This document shows, in pieces, positions 1 through 7,032 of a stretch of DNA of 64,000 nt (position 1 is the first letter of the stretch; every line of letters begins with the position of its first letter). The notes under the pieces are model-generated. The model was not told where the DNA came from, did not search any database, and worked only from the letters and a program-made list of their open reading frames with translations. The stretch is from Candidatus Solirubrobacter pratensis (GTDB lineage Bacteria; Actinomycetota; Thermoleophilia; Solirubrobacterales; Solirubrobacteraceae), in NCBI RefSeq assembly GCF_000425945.1, contig NZ_AUEK01000003.1, positions 558,001 through 622,000 of the forward strand, given 5' to 3'. Position numbers and translations under genes: made by a program.

Positions 1-1
1 G

Positions 2-217
2 GGCCTCTCGCCCGCGCTCGTCCAGCAGAACTTCAGGATCATCAAGCAGGTCCACGAGGCCGGCGTGGCGATCCTCATGGTCGAGCAGAACGCGGCGATG
101 GCGTTGTCGATCGCCGACCGCGGGTACGTGCTGGCGACGGGCGAGATCGTCTTGTCGGGCAGCGCGGAGTCGCTGTTGCGCAGCGACGATCTCAAGCGGG
201 CGTACCTCGGGCGCTGA
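2..217 (+). CDS. livF: Branched-chain amino acid ABC transporter ATPase LivF, C-terminal part
   Basis: This is the last 71 codons of a gene that begins before the window. The visible end has the signature ATPase tail: a hydrophobic strand followed by VEQN (the H-loop/D-loop neighbourhood of the LivF/LivG family), then ADRGYVLATGEIV and a closing LKRAYLGR typical of LivF. LivF powers the high-affinity import of leucine, isoleucine, valine or related amides as the cytoplasmic ATPase. The Walker motifs lie outside the window, so substrate cannot be judged. The family call is firm, and the LivF rather than LivG choice rests on the short tail. Confidence 0.85.
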   Translation, partial: GLSPALVQQNFRIIKQVHEAGVAILMVEQNAAMALSIADRGYVLATGEIVLSGSAESLLRSDDLKRAYLGR

Positions 218-608
218 CGAACGTCCCGTCCTCCGCTGGTGGAGGTGGGCAGGAGGGCAGCCTGCCGATCGGAGGCCGCCGCGCACCCCTCGCCACGCCC
301 GCCCAGATCGGTCACACCGCCTCGGTGACGAGAACGATCGCGGGTGGCGATGCGGCGATCGCGAGACCTGATCCGCACGGTGGTGATTGCGCCGAACGTT
401 CCGCGCGCCGGGGCTGAATACGCGACACGGCTCAAGAAGCGCGAGCACGCCTCCAGGCGCTCGTCGTCGGCCTCCTGGCCACGCGCAGGGGTGGAGCTCG
501 GCGCCGAAGTCGCCGGGCTGTGGACCGGATCTGTCGTAGGAGTCCTTGGCCATGCTCTCCCTGATCGGGAGTGCCGCCGGTGTACCACAAGGGCGGTACA
601 CTTGGGTC
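218..608. other. Intergenic region without a supportable gene
   Basis: About 390 bases between the ABC ATPase and the toxin-antitoxin pair. A GGAGG/CCTCC hairpin at 230-245 (CCTCC, loop GCTGGT, GGAGG) may end livF transcription but lacks a T-run. The open frames here have no domain-like content. The 3' end carries the operator of the antitoxin gene, described separately. Confidence 0.5.
580..601. promoter_or_regulatory. Palindromic operator of the toxin-antitoxin operon
   Basis: Perfect 7-bp inverted repeat GTGTACC, 8-nt spacer, GGTACAC. It ends only 7 nt before the antitoxin ATG at 609. The sequence TACACT at 597-602 could serve as a -10 box, which would start the transcript at or next to the ATG and make it leaderless; no Shine-Dalgarno is visible, which agrees with that. 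Antitoxins of this type normally repress their own operon by binding such a palindrome, so autoregulation is the likely role (inference). Confidence 0.55.
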
Positions 609-869
609 ATGGCGTCCACGCATCCACGCGTTCAGGTGACCGTCGACGCCGAGCTGGCGGCGGCGATGGACGCCGTTGATCCGCACCCGCAGAGCCGGTC
701 GCGCCTGATCCGGGATCTCGCGATCCGTGGTGCGGAAGCGGAGCGGGATGAGCGGGAGCGGCGCGACCGGGCGATCGAGCACCTGCTGAGTATCTCCAGC
801 GGCGAGACCGACTACGACTTCGACGCCGCGCGCACGATCCACGCCGAGCGCGAAGCCGGTCGTGGCTGA
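609..869 (+). CDS. VapB-like antitoxin (ribbon-helix-helix type)
   Basis: An 86-residue protein encoded just before a PIN toxin, which it overlaps by 8 nt. The N-terminus VQVTVDAELAAAMDAV looks like the beta-strand and first helix of a ribbon-helix-helix DNA-binding fold; the C-terminal half (SSGETDYDFDAARTIHAE) is the kind of flexible tail that blocks the toxin active site. The ATG at 609 is chosen because a palindrome sits directly upstream; an in-frame ATG at 546 would include that operator. It probably neutralises the downstream RNase and represses the operon. The family is assigned from position and fold signs, not from a strong motif. Confidence 0.7.
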   Translation: MASTHPRVQVTVDAELAAAMDAVDPHPQSRSRLIRDLAIRGAEAERDERERRDRAIEHLLSISSGETDYDFDAARTIHAEREAGRG

Positions 870-1269
870 GCCGTTCGCGGCGATCCCGCTGGTCGTCGAC
901 ACATCCGCCTGGGTCCGCCAGCGCGAGCCTGCGGTCCGCGAGCGCTGGGAGGCGACCGTGCGCGCGGGTCTGATCGCGTCCTGTCCAGTCGTCGCGCTCG
1001 AGCTGCTCGCTGCCGCGCGCGACGAGGAGGAGCATCGCGCGCTGTCGATTGCGCTGGATGCGCTGCCGCAAGCGCCGGTGACCACGAGCGTGTGCCGTTC
1101 CGCGCTTGCCGCCTCCCGCGATCTCAGAGGCAGCCGCCGACTTCCCGCGATCGACTATCTGATCGCGGCGGCGGCGGCCGAACGCGGGTTTGGGGTGCTG
1201 CACGAGGATCGCCACTTCGACACCCTCGCCGGCGTCCTGGGCTTCCCCACCGTGCGGCTCAGCGCCTGA
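862..1269 (+). CDS. vapC: PIN-domain ribonuclease toxin, VapC family
   Basis: A 135-residue PIN protein. The acidic metal-binding residues are in place: D13 in VVDTSAW, E47 in ALELL, D98 in PAIDYLIAA, and D116/D120 in HEDRHFD. VapC toxins use Mg2+ to cut tRNA or rRNA and stop growth when the antitoxin is lost. The GTG start overlaps the antitoxin stop by 8 nt, so the two are translationally coupled, with the antitoxin made first. Length matches the family. The target RNA cannot be predicted. Confidence 0.88.
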   Translation: MAEPFAAIPLVVDTSAWVRQREPAVRERWEATVRAGLIASCPVVALELLAAARDEEEHRALSIALDALPQAPVTTSVCRSALAASRDLRGSRRLPAIDYLIAAAAAERGFGVLHEDRHFDTLAGVLGFPTVRLSA

Positions 1270-1423
1270 GACACCGTCGAAACACCCCCCGAAGCCGCCG
1301 CCGAGCGGACCGCACACGTCATCGGGCGTCCAGAAGACAGCCGATGCCGAAGCTCGATCCCAGGAGGAGTCTCGCCCACCCTGCACCGGCCACGCGCGTT
1401 CGATCGCCATCCTGATCGGGACC

Positions 1424-2839
1424 GTGAACCTCAACCGCACGACGACGCCTCCCTCCGAGCCGAACGCCGCCGCCATACAGGCCCGGGGGCAATCGCGCAC
1501 CGCGCTGGTCTCGATCGCCGCCGCGACGCTCCTGGTCGCGTTGAAGCTGGGCACCGGCATCGTCACCGGGAGCCTGGGCCTCGTCTCTGCCGGGATCGAG
1601 TCCTCGGGCGACGTCGTGGCGGCGATCCTGACGTTCCTCGCCGTCCGCCTCGGCGGCCGCCCCGCCGACGTCGCTCATCCCTACGGGCATCGGCGGGCGG
1701 AGAACCTCGGCGCGCTGGGCGAGGCCGCGATCCTCCTCGGCGGCGGCATCTTCATCGTCACCGAGGCCGTCGGGCAACTCGGTGACGGGGCCCATGCGCT
1801 CGAGGCGCGCTGGTACATCTTCGTCGTGATCGGCGTCGCGCTGCTGGTCGATCTGTCACGCATCGCCGTGTCTGTGAGCACCGCGCGCAGGTACAGGTCG
1901 GCTGCGCTGCGTTCCAACGCCTTCCATTTCGCGGGCGACATGGCGGGCTCGCTGGCGGTGCTGGGCGGGCTCGTCGCCGTGGCGGCCGGCTTCGCGCAGG
2001 GTGACGCGGTGGCGGCGCTGGTCGTGGCATGCATCATCTTCGCGGCCGCCGCCCGGCTGGTGTACGAGAACGCGCGCGTGCTCATGGACACCGCGCCCGC
2101 CGATGCGCACGCCCGCGCCCAAGCCGCCATCAACCGGCTCGGCGACGCGGTGGAGCTGCGCCGGCTTCGCGTGCGCGAGTCCGGCGGCCACTACTTCGCC
2201 GACGCCGTCGTCGGAGTGCCGGCGGGGCAGGCGGTCGTGGAAGGACACGGCACGGCGGACGCGGTCGAGGCCGCCGTCCGCGATGCGCTGCCCGACACCG
2301 ACGTGGTGGTGCATCTCGAGCCGCGACAGGAGGGCCTGGATCTGCGCGACCGCGCGCTGGCCGTCGCCCTCGCCGAGCCGCTCGTCCGAGAGGCGCATGA
2401 CATCACCATCTACGAGCACGGCGGCCAGACCAGCGTGTCCCTCCATCTCAAGATGGCGCCCGACGTCGGCGTCGGAGAGGCGCACGACGTCGCCGAGCGC
2501 GTAGAGGCGGCCCTGCGGGACGAAGGCGGCGTCGATGACGTCCAGACGCATCTCGAACCGCTCGAGCAGCCGGTGGCGGCGCGCCCGGACGACGACCACG
2601 CTCGTCCCAACGAGGCCCAGCGAGAACGCATCGGCGCGCTCGTTCGCGACCGCACGGGCCAGCCGCCGCGCGAGCTTCGCCTGCTGCACGCGGCGGGAGG
2701 GCTCGTGGTGTTCGTCTCGGTGGCCGTGCCCGCCGACATGACGCTGTCCGCGGCGCACGACCTGGCGAGCCGGCTGGAGGACGACATCCGCGACGGCCAG
2801 CCGCACATGCAGGACGTCGTCGTGCACACCGAGCCGTGA
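1424..2839 (+). CDS. Cation diffusion facilitator efflux transporter with three C-terminal dimerisation domains
   Basis: A 471-residue protein from a GTG start; no ATG is available in this frame near the first helix. The first 210 residues hold six membrane helices of the CDF family, which exports Zn2+, Fe2+, Mn2+ or similar ions in exchange for protons. The metal site in helix 5 is H168-x3-D172 (HFAGD). In helix 2 the pair is E59-x3-D63, where most Zn pumps have H or D, so the metal preference may differ. The cytoplasmic part contains three successive alpha-beta dimerisation modules (about residues 220-305, 310-385 and 400-470) where one is normal. The neighbouring ZIP importer supports a metal-homeostasis role. 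Confidence 0.88.
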   Translation: MNLNRTTTPPSEPNAAAIQARGQSRTALVSIAAATLLVALKLGTGIVTGSLGLVSAGIESSGDVVAAILTFLAVRLGGRPADVAHPYGHRRAENLGALGEAAILLGGGIFIVTEAVGQLGDGAHALEARWYIFVVIGVALLVDLSRIAVSVSTARRYRSAALRSNAFHFAGDMAGSLAVLGGLVAVAAGFAQGDAVAALVVACIIFAAAARLVYENARVLMDTAPADAHARAQAAINRLGDAVELRRLRVRESGGHYFADAVVGVPAGQAVVEGHGTADAVEAAVRDALPDTDVVVHLEPRQEGLDLRDRALAVALAEPLVREAHDITIYEHGGQTSVSLHLKMAPDVGVGEAHDVAERVEAALRDEGGVDDVQTHLEPLEQPVAARPDDDHARPNEAQRERIGALVRDRTGQPPRELRLLHAAGGLVVFVSVAVPADMTLSAAHDLASRLEDDIRDGQPHMQDVVVHTEP

Positions 2840-2880
2840 CCGCGGCGCCCCACGGCCGCGGGCGAGCTCGGTGTGATACC

Positions 2881-2911
2881 AATTAGGCCGTCCTAATTCG
2901 GGCGACCTAAT
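2881..2911. promoter_or_regulatory. DtxR/IdeR-like metal-regulator operator before the ZIP gene
   Basis: AATTAGG (2881-2887), spacer CCGT, CCTAATT (2892-2898) is a perfect 7-bp dyad, followed by another CCTAAT half-site at 2906-2911. TTAGG/CCTAA half-sites are the core of DtxR/IdeR-family boxes, although spacing here is not the canonical 19-bp box. An AGGAG Shine-Dalgarno (2914-2918) follows 5 nt before the ATG. Metal-dependent repression of the importer is the natural reading (inference). Confidence 0.5.
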
Positions 2912-2923
2912 CCAGGAGCACGC

Positions 2924-3787
2924 ATGTCCTTCGCCGAAACCGCGGGCCTCGGAGCGATCGCGGGATTCACGATCTTCCTCGGCCTGCCGATCGGGCGCGC
3001 CGAGGGCCTGAGCACCCGGGTCCGGGTCGGCCTGTCGATGCTGTCGGCCGGAATCCTCGCGTTCCTCTTCATGGACGTCGGCGCCGAAGGGCTCGGGATC
3101 GTCGAGTCGCATCTCGACGCCTTCAAGTCGCACGAGGCCACGCTCTGGCCGGTCGTGGGGCTGTTCGCGCTGCTGAGCGTCGGCTTCCTGGCCGGCGTCG
3201 GCGGCATCGCGAGCGTCCAGCGCCGCCTCGCCGGCCCTCGACGCGAACCGCCGCGGATCGCCGGCGGCGAGTCGGCGGCCGTCATGAGCCAGGCGGAGCT
3301 CGCCGAGCACCGGCGCGCGTTCGCCGACGTGGATGCCCGCGCGTTGCGCACGGCCATGGTGATCGCCGCCGCGATCGGCCTGCACAACTTCGCCGAGGGC
3401 CTGGCGATCGGCGTCTCGGCGCACGCCGGCGAGATCGGGCTCGCGACGGTGCTGATCATCGGCTTCGCGCTGCACAACTCGACCGAGGGCTTCGGCATCG
3501 TCGGCCCGCTGAGCGGCGTGCGTCCTTCGTGGCGCTGGCTCGCGCTCGCGGGCGTGGTGGCCGGCGGCCCGACGTTCCTGGGAGCGATGGTCGGCTACCA
3601 GGTGACCAGCGACGCGCTGGAGCTCTGCTTCTTCGCGCTCGCCGGCGGCGCGATCCTGTACGTGATCGGCGAGATCTGGTCCGGGGTGCGCCGCCAAGGC
3701 CACACCGAGCTCGGGCTCTACATGCTCGGGGTCGGCTTCCTCCTCGGCATCGCCACCGACCTCGTGGTCGCCTACGGCGGCGCGTGA
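2924..3787 (+). CDS. ZIP family divalent metal transporter
   Basis: A 287-residue membrane protein of the ZIP (Zrt/Irt-like, ZupT-type) family, which moves Zn2+, Fe2+ or Mn2+ into the cytoplasm. Eight hydrophobic segments are separated by a charged loop at about residues 95-145. The two metal-binding signatures are present: HNFAEG with H154, N155, E158 in helix 4, and HNSTEG with H184, N185, E188 in helix 5. A strong AGGAG ribosome site supports the ATG. The palindromic operator upstream and the CDF efflux gene 84 nt before it suggest that import and export are set by the same metal signal. Confidence 0.9.
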   Translation: MSFAETAGLGAIAGFTIFLGLPIGRAEGLSTRVRVGLSMLSAGILAFLFMDVGAEGLGIVESHLDAFKSHEATLWPVVGLFALLSVGFLAGVGGIASVQRRLAGPRREPPRIAGGESAAVMSQAELAEHRRAFADVDARALRTAMVIAAAIGLHNFAEGLAIGVSAHAGEIGLATVLIIGFALHNSTEGFGIVGPLSGVRPSWRWLALAGVVAGGPTFLGAMVGYQVTSDALELCFFALAGGAILYVIGEIWSGVRRQGHTELGLYMLGVGFLLGIATDLVVAYGGA

Positions 3788-3793
3788 TCACGG

Positions 3794-4081
3794 CTAGGAG
3801 CCGTTGCTCGAGACGAGCTTGAAGAAGGTGCTGTCCTCGCCGCTCGCCTTCTGCTCCTGGTAGAGGAACGCGAGGCCGTTCGCGTCGAACTTCTCGAACC
3901 AGTCGTCCCAGGAGATGTGCTCGAGCGCGTCCTCGCCGGCGCCTCCGGGGAAGTCGATCCGGAGCACCCCGGCGTCGTCGCCCTCCTCGGTGCCGCGCAC
4001 CGTGGCGGGCTTGCCGTCGTGCTCCTCCACCCAGCGGCGGATCTCGTCGTGGTCGGTCGTCGTGTTGGTCTTCGAAGCCAT
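3794..4081 (-). CDS. Small acidic conserved protein of unknown function
   Basis: A 95-residue soluble, acidic protein with an AAAGGA ribosome site upstream of the ATG. It resembles a family widespread in actinobacteria and proteobacteria that is often mislabelled as a glucan branching enzyme; the recognisable core is HDGKPATVRGTEEG, LRIDFPG, then ISWDDWFEKFDANGLAFLYQ. No catalytic motif or membrane segment is seen. It converges on the ZIP gene with 6 nt between stops and diverges from the htrA-like gene. No function is proposed. Confidence 0.7.
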   Translation of the reverse strand: MASKTNTTTDHDEIRRWVEEHDGKPATVRGTEEGDDAGVLRIDFPGGAGEDALEHISWDDWFEKFDANGLAFLYQEQKASGEDSTFFKLVSSNGS

Positions 4082-4136
4082 GACCGATCCTTTCGTCGAC
4101 TACTCCGAGGGCCTACCCACCGTCTCCTCTCGATGC

Positions 4137-4156
4137 GCCGTCAGCTGCCTGACGGC
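4137..4156. promoter_or_regulatory. Perfect inverted repeat in the divergent promoter region
   Basis: GCCGTCAG, loop CTGC, CTGACGGC forms an 8-bp perfect dyad midway between the small acidic gene and the htrA-like gene. It could be an operator for the divergent pair or a hairpin in the htrA leader. No T-run follows, so a terminator is less likely. Confidence 0.4.
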
Positions 4157-4255
4157 CTGTATCGCGGCGTCAGCTCGCGGTCACCGACACCGCTTGCACG
4201 TCGGCGCGTCGCCCGCGCCGGGGTAGAGCCGCGCTGGGATGGAAGGCCGGTCGCG

Positions 4256-5335
4256 ATGACTCGACTGGGGACGCCGGCGGGAGCAGGTCCCCGTGTGGGC
4301 CTGGCAGGTGTCCTGCTCGCGCTCGCGGTGAGCGGATGCGGTGGGGGCTCGAACCCGAGCCGGACCGCGACGCCCTCGCCCACGACCGCATCGTCCTCCG
4401 CCGAGCCCCCGGCCTCGGCGGGCCGCGCGACTGACATCCCGTCGCTGGTCAGGCGACTGTCGCCGTCGGTCGTCGACATGCAGGTGCAGACGGCGCAAGG
4501 CGGTGCTGAAGGCTCGGGTGTGGTGTGGGACGACAAGGGCGACATCGTGACCAACAACCACGTCATCGACGGCGCGACGCAGGTGCTGGTGCAGGCGACG
4601 AAGGGCGGCCGCCTGCCCGCGAAGGTCGTCGCGGCAGACCCTCGCACCGACCTCGCTGTCGTCAAGGTCGACGCGGACCTCCCGCCCGCGGGCTTCGCCG
4701 ACGAGCTGCCCGAGGTCGGCTCGCTCGCGCTCGCTCTCGGAAGCCCGCTCGGGCTTGCGAACACCGCCACCGCGGGCATCGTGTCCGGGCTCGATCGCTC
4801 GCTGCCCACCGACCAGGACCAGGAATCGCTCGTCGGGCTGCTGCAGACCGACGCGGCCATCTCGCCCGGCAACTCCGGCGGCGCCCTCGTCGGGCCGAGC
4901 GGCACGGTGATCGGGATCAACGTCGCCTATCTGCCGCCGCAGGCGACCGGCGCCGTCTCGATCGGGTTCGCCATCCCCGCGCCGACGGTCCGCGACATCG
5001 TCACCCAGTTGATCGACAAGGGCCGTGTCGAGCATCCGTACCTCGGCGTCCGCCTGGCGCCCGGCGCGGCCGGGACGACGCCGCAGGTCGTGGTCGCGGC
5101 GGTCGAGAGCGGTGGGCCCGCGGACGACGCCGGCATCCGGCCCGGCGACGTCGTGACGAGGATCGGCGACCGCGACATCGCCGCCATCGAGGACGTCTAC
5201 GACGCGCTGCGCGGACGCAAGCCGGGTGACACGGTCTCTGTGGTCGTCACCCGCGGCGGCGAGCGGAAGACGCTGAACGTCAAGCTCGGAGAGCGCCCGG
5301 AGCCTGCGGCCGGCGTTCTGCCCCGCGAAGGCTGA
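4256..5335 (+). CDS. HtrA/DegP-type serine protease with PDZ domain, lipoprotein
   Basis: A 359-residue secreted protease. The N-terminus is a lipoprotein signal with lipobox VSGC (Cys28), followed by a Ser/Thr/Pro linker to about residue 60, so it is anchored outside the membrane. The trypsin-like domain has the triad H102 (NNHVID), D132 (RTDLAVVK) and S207 (GNSGG). One PDZ domain covers about residues 260-345 (YLGVRLAPG, GDVVTRIG). HtrA proteins degrade or refold damaged exported proteins during envelope stress. The ATG at 4256 is chosen because it gives the signal peptide; the frame is open further upstream without coding character. Confidence 0.93.
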   Translation: MTRLGTPAGAGPRVGLAGVLLALAVSGCGGGSNPSRTATPSPTTASSSAEPPASAGRATDIPSLVRRLSPSVVDMQVQTAQGGAEGSGVVWDDKGDIVTNNHVIDGATQVLVQATKGGRLPAKVVAADPRTDLAVVKVDADLPPAGFADELPEVGSLALALGSPLGLANTATAGIVSGLDRSLPTDQDQESLVGLLQTDAAISPGNSGGALVGPSGTVIGINVAYLPPQATGAVSIGFAIPAPTVRDIVTQLIDKGRVEHPYLGVRLAPGAAGTTPQVVVAAVESGGPADDAGIRPGDVVTRIGDRDIAAIEDVYDALRGRKPGDTVSVVVTRGGERKTLNVKLGERPEPAAGVLPREG

Positions 5336-5374
5336 GGCGTGAGGGTGGCGATGGAGACTCGAACGCGGAGCGAC

Positions 5375-5604
5375 ACCGGTAGGGCCACCCCCCGGCGGGC
5401 GGGCGCAGCCCGCAGTTTGCGACGCGGGCTCGCGGCGTGTGGGACGCCTGCCAGCCGCCCGGCGACACCCGCCGTCGGGTGCGAGAGTTCGAGGTGTCGT
5501 GAATCCCTCCTTGATCCACCTCCTTCGCGCCGACGCATCTAAGGCCGACCGCACGTCGCGCCGTCGCTCCCGCAAGCCCCGCCGCTAGACAGAGAGCCCC
5601 TGCC
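5375..5604 (+). ncRNA. Conserved 5' leader, copy 1 (candidate structured RNA)
   Basis: This stretch before the first short peptide gene shares blocks, in the same order, with 16641-16813 before the second peptide gene: GGTAnGGCCA followed by a C-run and GG, CGAnnCGCGGG, GACGCCnGCCAGCCG, TGCGAGA, CTCC, and GACAGAGAGCC next to the start codon. Self-complementary stretches such as GCGGGC...GCCCGC lie inside the conserved part. Conservation of noncoding sequence between two unlinked loci suggests a cis-acting RNA, but I cannot match it to a known riboswitch class. Boundaries are approximate and the exact fold is not computed. Confidence 0.45.
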
Positions 5605-5724
5605 ATGACCTTCCGCGCCGCCACCACCGCACGCCACCGCCCCGCCTCGCACGCCTTCGTGGTCCCGGTCGTGCGCGAGCTCCCGGCGCAGACGCAGGGG
5701 GCGTCGGCCGGCTCGGCCTGGTAG
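5605..5724 (+). CDS. Short peptide of the FVVPVV family, copy 1
   Basis: A 39-residue peptide, too short for routine gene calling. It reads as a basic N-terminus (RAATTARHRP), then SHAFVVPVVRELPAQ, and ends AGSAW. The core FVVPVV plus the following x-E-[LV]-x-x-Q recurs in the peptide at 16814-16948, and both have the same sequence around the start (GACAGAGAGCC then GCCATGACC). Shared core, shared leader and similar length argue that it is translated. There is no signal peptide, no Cys, and no modifying enzyme beside it. It could be a regulatory leader peptide, a small bioactive peptide or a RiPP-like precursor; function is unknown. Confidence 0.55.
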   Translation: MTFRAATTARHRPASHAFVVPVVRELPAQTQGASAGSAW

Positions 5725-5736
5725 CCGGGGTCGATC

Positions 5737-5994
5737 TCAGCCGGCGCAGGCGCGCACCGCGCCGGTCATCACGTCCGCGGCCGCGGCGTCGTCGAGCCCC
5801 TCGCGGTCGAGGCGCTGCCAGGTCCAGAAGTCGAGCGCGAGCGCGACGAGCGGATTCGCCTCCGGGCGGCCGAAGCCCGCGGAGAGGCCTGCGGCGAGCT
5901 CGGCGAGCATCGGATCCGTCGACCGCGCCATCCACGCGTCGAGCTCCGGAACCGTCGCGCGCTCGCCGCCCCGCTGCGCCGCCACAGCCGCGAG
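5737..5994 (-). pseudogene. tetR-family regulator remnant (C-terminal part only)
   Basis: The minus strand encodes the ligand-binding C-terminal third of a TetR regulator: ELDAWMARSTDPMLAELA, then LVALALDFWTWQRL and a closing DDAAAADVMTGAVRA. The N-terminal HTH is missing; upstream of about 5994 the reading frame runs into the antisense of a cupin gene. With the 5' halves of both genes missing, the two were probably a divergent regulator-target pair that lost its middle. Not functional as a repressor. Confidence 0.7.
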
Positions 5995-6314
5995 GACGAG
6001 TACTCCTACGTGCTCGAAGGGCGGATGGGCGCGCTGCTCGGCGACGCCGTCGTCCACGCCGAGCCGGCGACCTCGTCCACAAGCCGCGCAACCAGTGGCA
6101 CACGTCCTGGAACGACGGGGACGAGCCCTGCCGGATCCTCGAGATCATCGCCCCCGGCGGGCTCGAGCGCTTCTTCGACGAGCTCGCCGTCGCGGGCGCC
6201 GCCGGACCGCCCGCGCCCGAGTGGCTTGCCGCGCTCGACGCTCGCTAGGGCCTCGAGTCCGACCTCGGGTCGATCCCCGCGCTGTGCGAGCGGTTCGGGC
6301 TCACCTTCGGCTGA
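5989..6314 (+). pseudogene. Cupin-domain protein remnant with frameshift and stop
   Basis: The plus strand begins abruptly in a cupin strand (EDEYSYVLEGRMGALLGD), continues to HAEP, then must shift frame near 6064-6069 to read DLVHKPRNQWHTSWNDG and RILEIIAPGGLERFFDEL. A TAG at 6246-6248 then interrupts before LESDLGSIPALCERFGLTF. The promoter, start codon and first half of the double-stranded beta-helix are absent. Metal-site residues of the first cupin motif are therefore lost. This is a clear pseudogene from a 5' deletion plus later decay. Confidence 0.8.
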
Positions 6315-6316
6315 GC

Positions 6317-6985
6317 TCAGGCCGGCTGGGACTCGAGCAGCGCCCCCAGCCCCCGGCGGATCGCGTCGACGTCGGCGCCGAGCGCGCGGAGGGTCCGGGC
6401 CGCGCCGCCGGTTTCGTCGATCAGCGTCCCGAGCAGCAGGTGCTCGACCTCGATCCGGCCGCGGCCGCGCCCGCGCGCCTCGCGCGCGGGCGCCGCGAGC
6501 AGCGCATGCATGTCCTCGGTCCCGGCATCGCGCTGGAACAGCGGCGTGCGCGGGGTCGCGGCCTCGACCTGGGTGCGGGCGCGCTCGAGCGTGATGCCCG
6601 CGCTGCGCAGCAGCGCCGCGGCCGGGAGGTCGGCGGCGCGCAGCACGGCCAGGACGATGTGCTCGCCGCGCGGCGGGTCGGCGCCGAGCGCCGCCGCCTC
6701 CTCGCGCGCGTAGCGGAGAACGCGCCGCGCCTCGGGTGTCGTGAGCAGCGGCAGCTCGGCCGCTGCGAGCTCGCGGAAGCGGCGGTGGGCGGCCTGGCGC
6801 GAGACGCCGAGTCCGCGGGCGATCCTGGCGAAGGTGGCCCCCTCGGCGAGCGCCCGCGCGACCTGCTGGCGCTCGAACGTGTCGAGCTCGCGGCGGAGCT
6901 CGGTCACCCTTCGCAGCGCCTCGAGCGGCGTCGACGCCGCGGCCGCCTCAGCCGCGAGCTGGGTGATCCGCTGACCGGCGGCCAA
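6317..6985 (-). CDS. HTH regulator fused to Clp-N repeats
   Basis: A 222-residue protein. An HTH of the phage-repressor/sigma-like type occupies about residues 35-75 (FARIARGLGVSRQAAHRRF). Two Clp N-terminal repeats follow at about 84-135 and 155-215 (RRVLRYAREEA, HIVLAVLRA; EVEHLLLGTLID, LRALGADVDAIRRGL). Clp-N repeats normally bind substrates or adaptors of Clp ATPases, so this may be a stress or proteostasis regulator. The start is a TTG, which is weakly supported. It diverges from the gas vesicle operon across 380 nt and may control it (inference). Confidence 0.78.
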   Translation of the reverse strand: MAAGQRITQLAAEAAAASTPLEALRRVTELRRELDTFERQQVARALAEGATFARIARGLGVSRQAAHRRFRELAAAELPLLTTPEARRVLRYAREEAAALGADPPRGEHIVLAVLRAADLPAAALLRSAGITLERARTQVEAATPRTPLFQRDAGTEDMHALLAAPAREARGRGRGRIEVEHLLLGTLIDETGGAARTLRALGADVDAIRRGLGALLESQPA

Positions 6986-7032
6986 GCGATTCGCCTACCT
7001 GTCGGCTGGGAGCCCACATGGGACGTATCAGC

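Noticed and set aside
230..245. Hairpin after livF as a strong terminator
   Set aside because: Only 5 bp of stem and no T-run; mentioned in the region entry only.
344..679. 111-codon ORF before the antitoxin gene
   Set aside because: Arg-rich, no domain, overlaps the antitoxin and its operator.
5375..5604. Assigning the conserved leader to cobalamin, c-di-GMP, c-di-AMP or FMN riboswitch classes
   Set aside because: Some blocks look superficially similar, but the invariant core sequences of these classes are not present in order. Left as an unassigned candidate.
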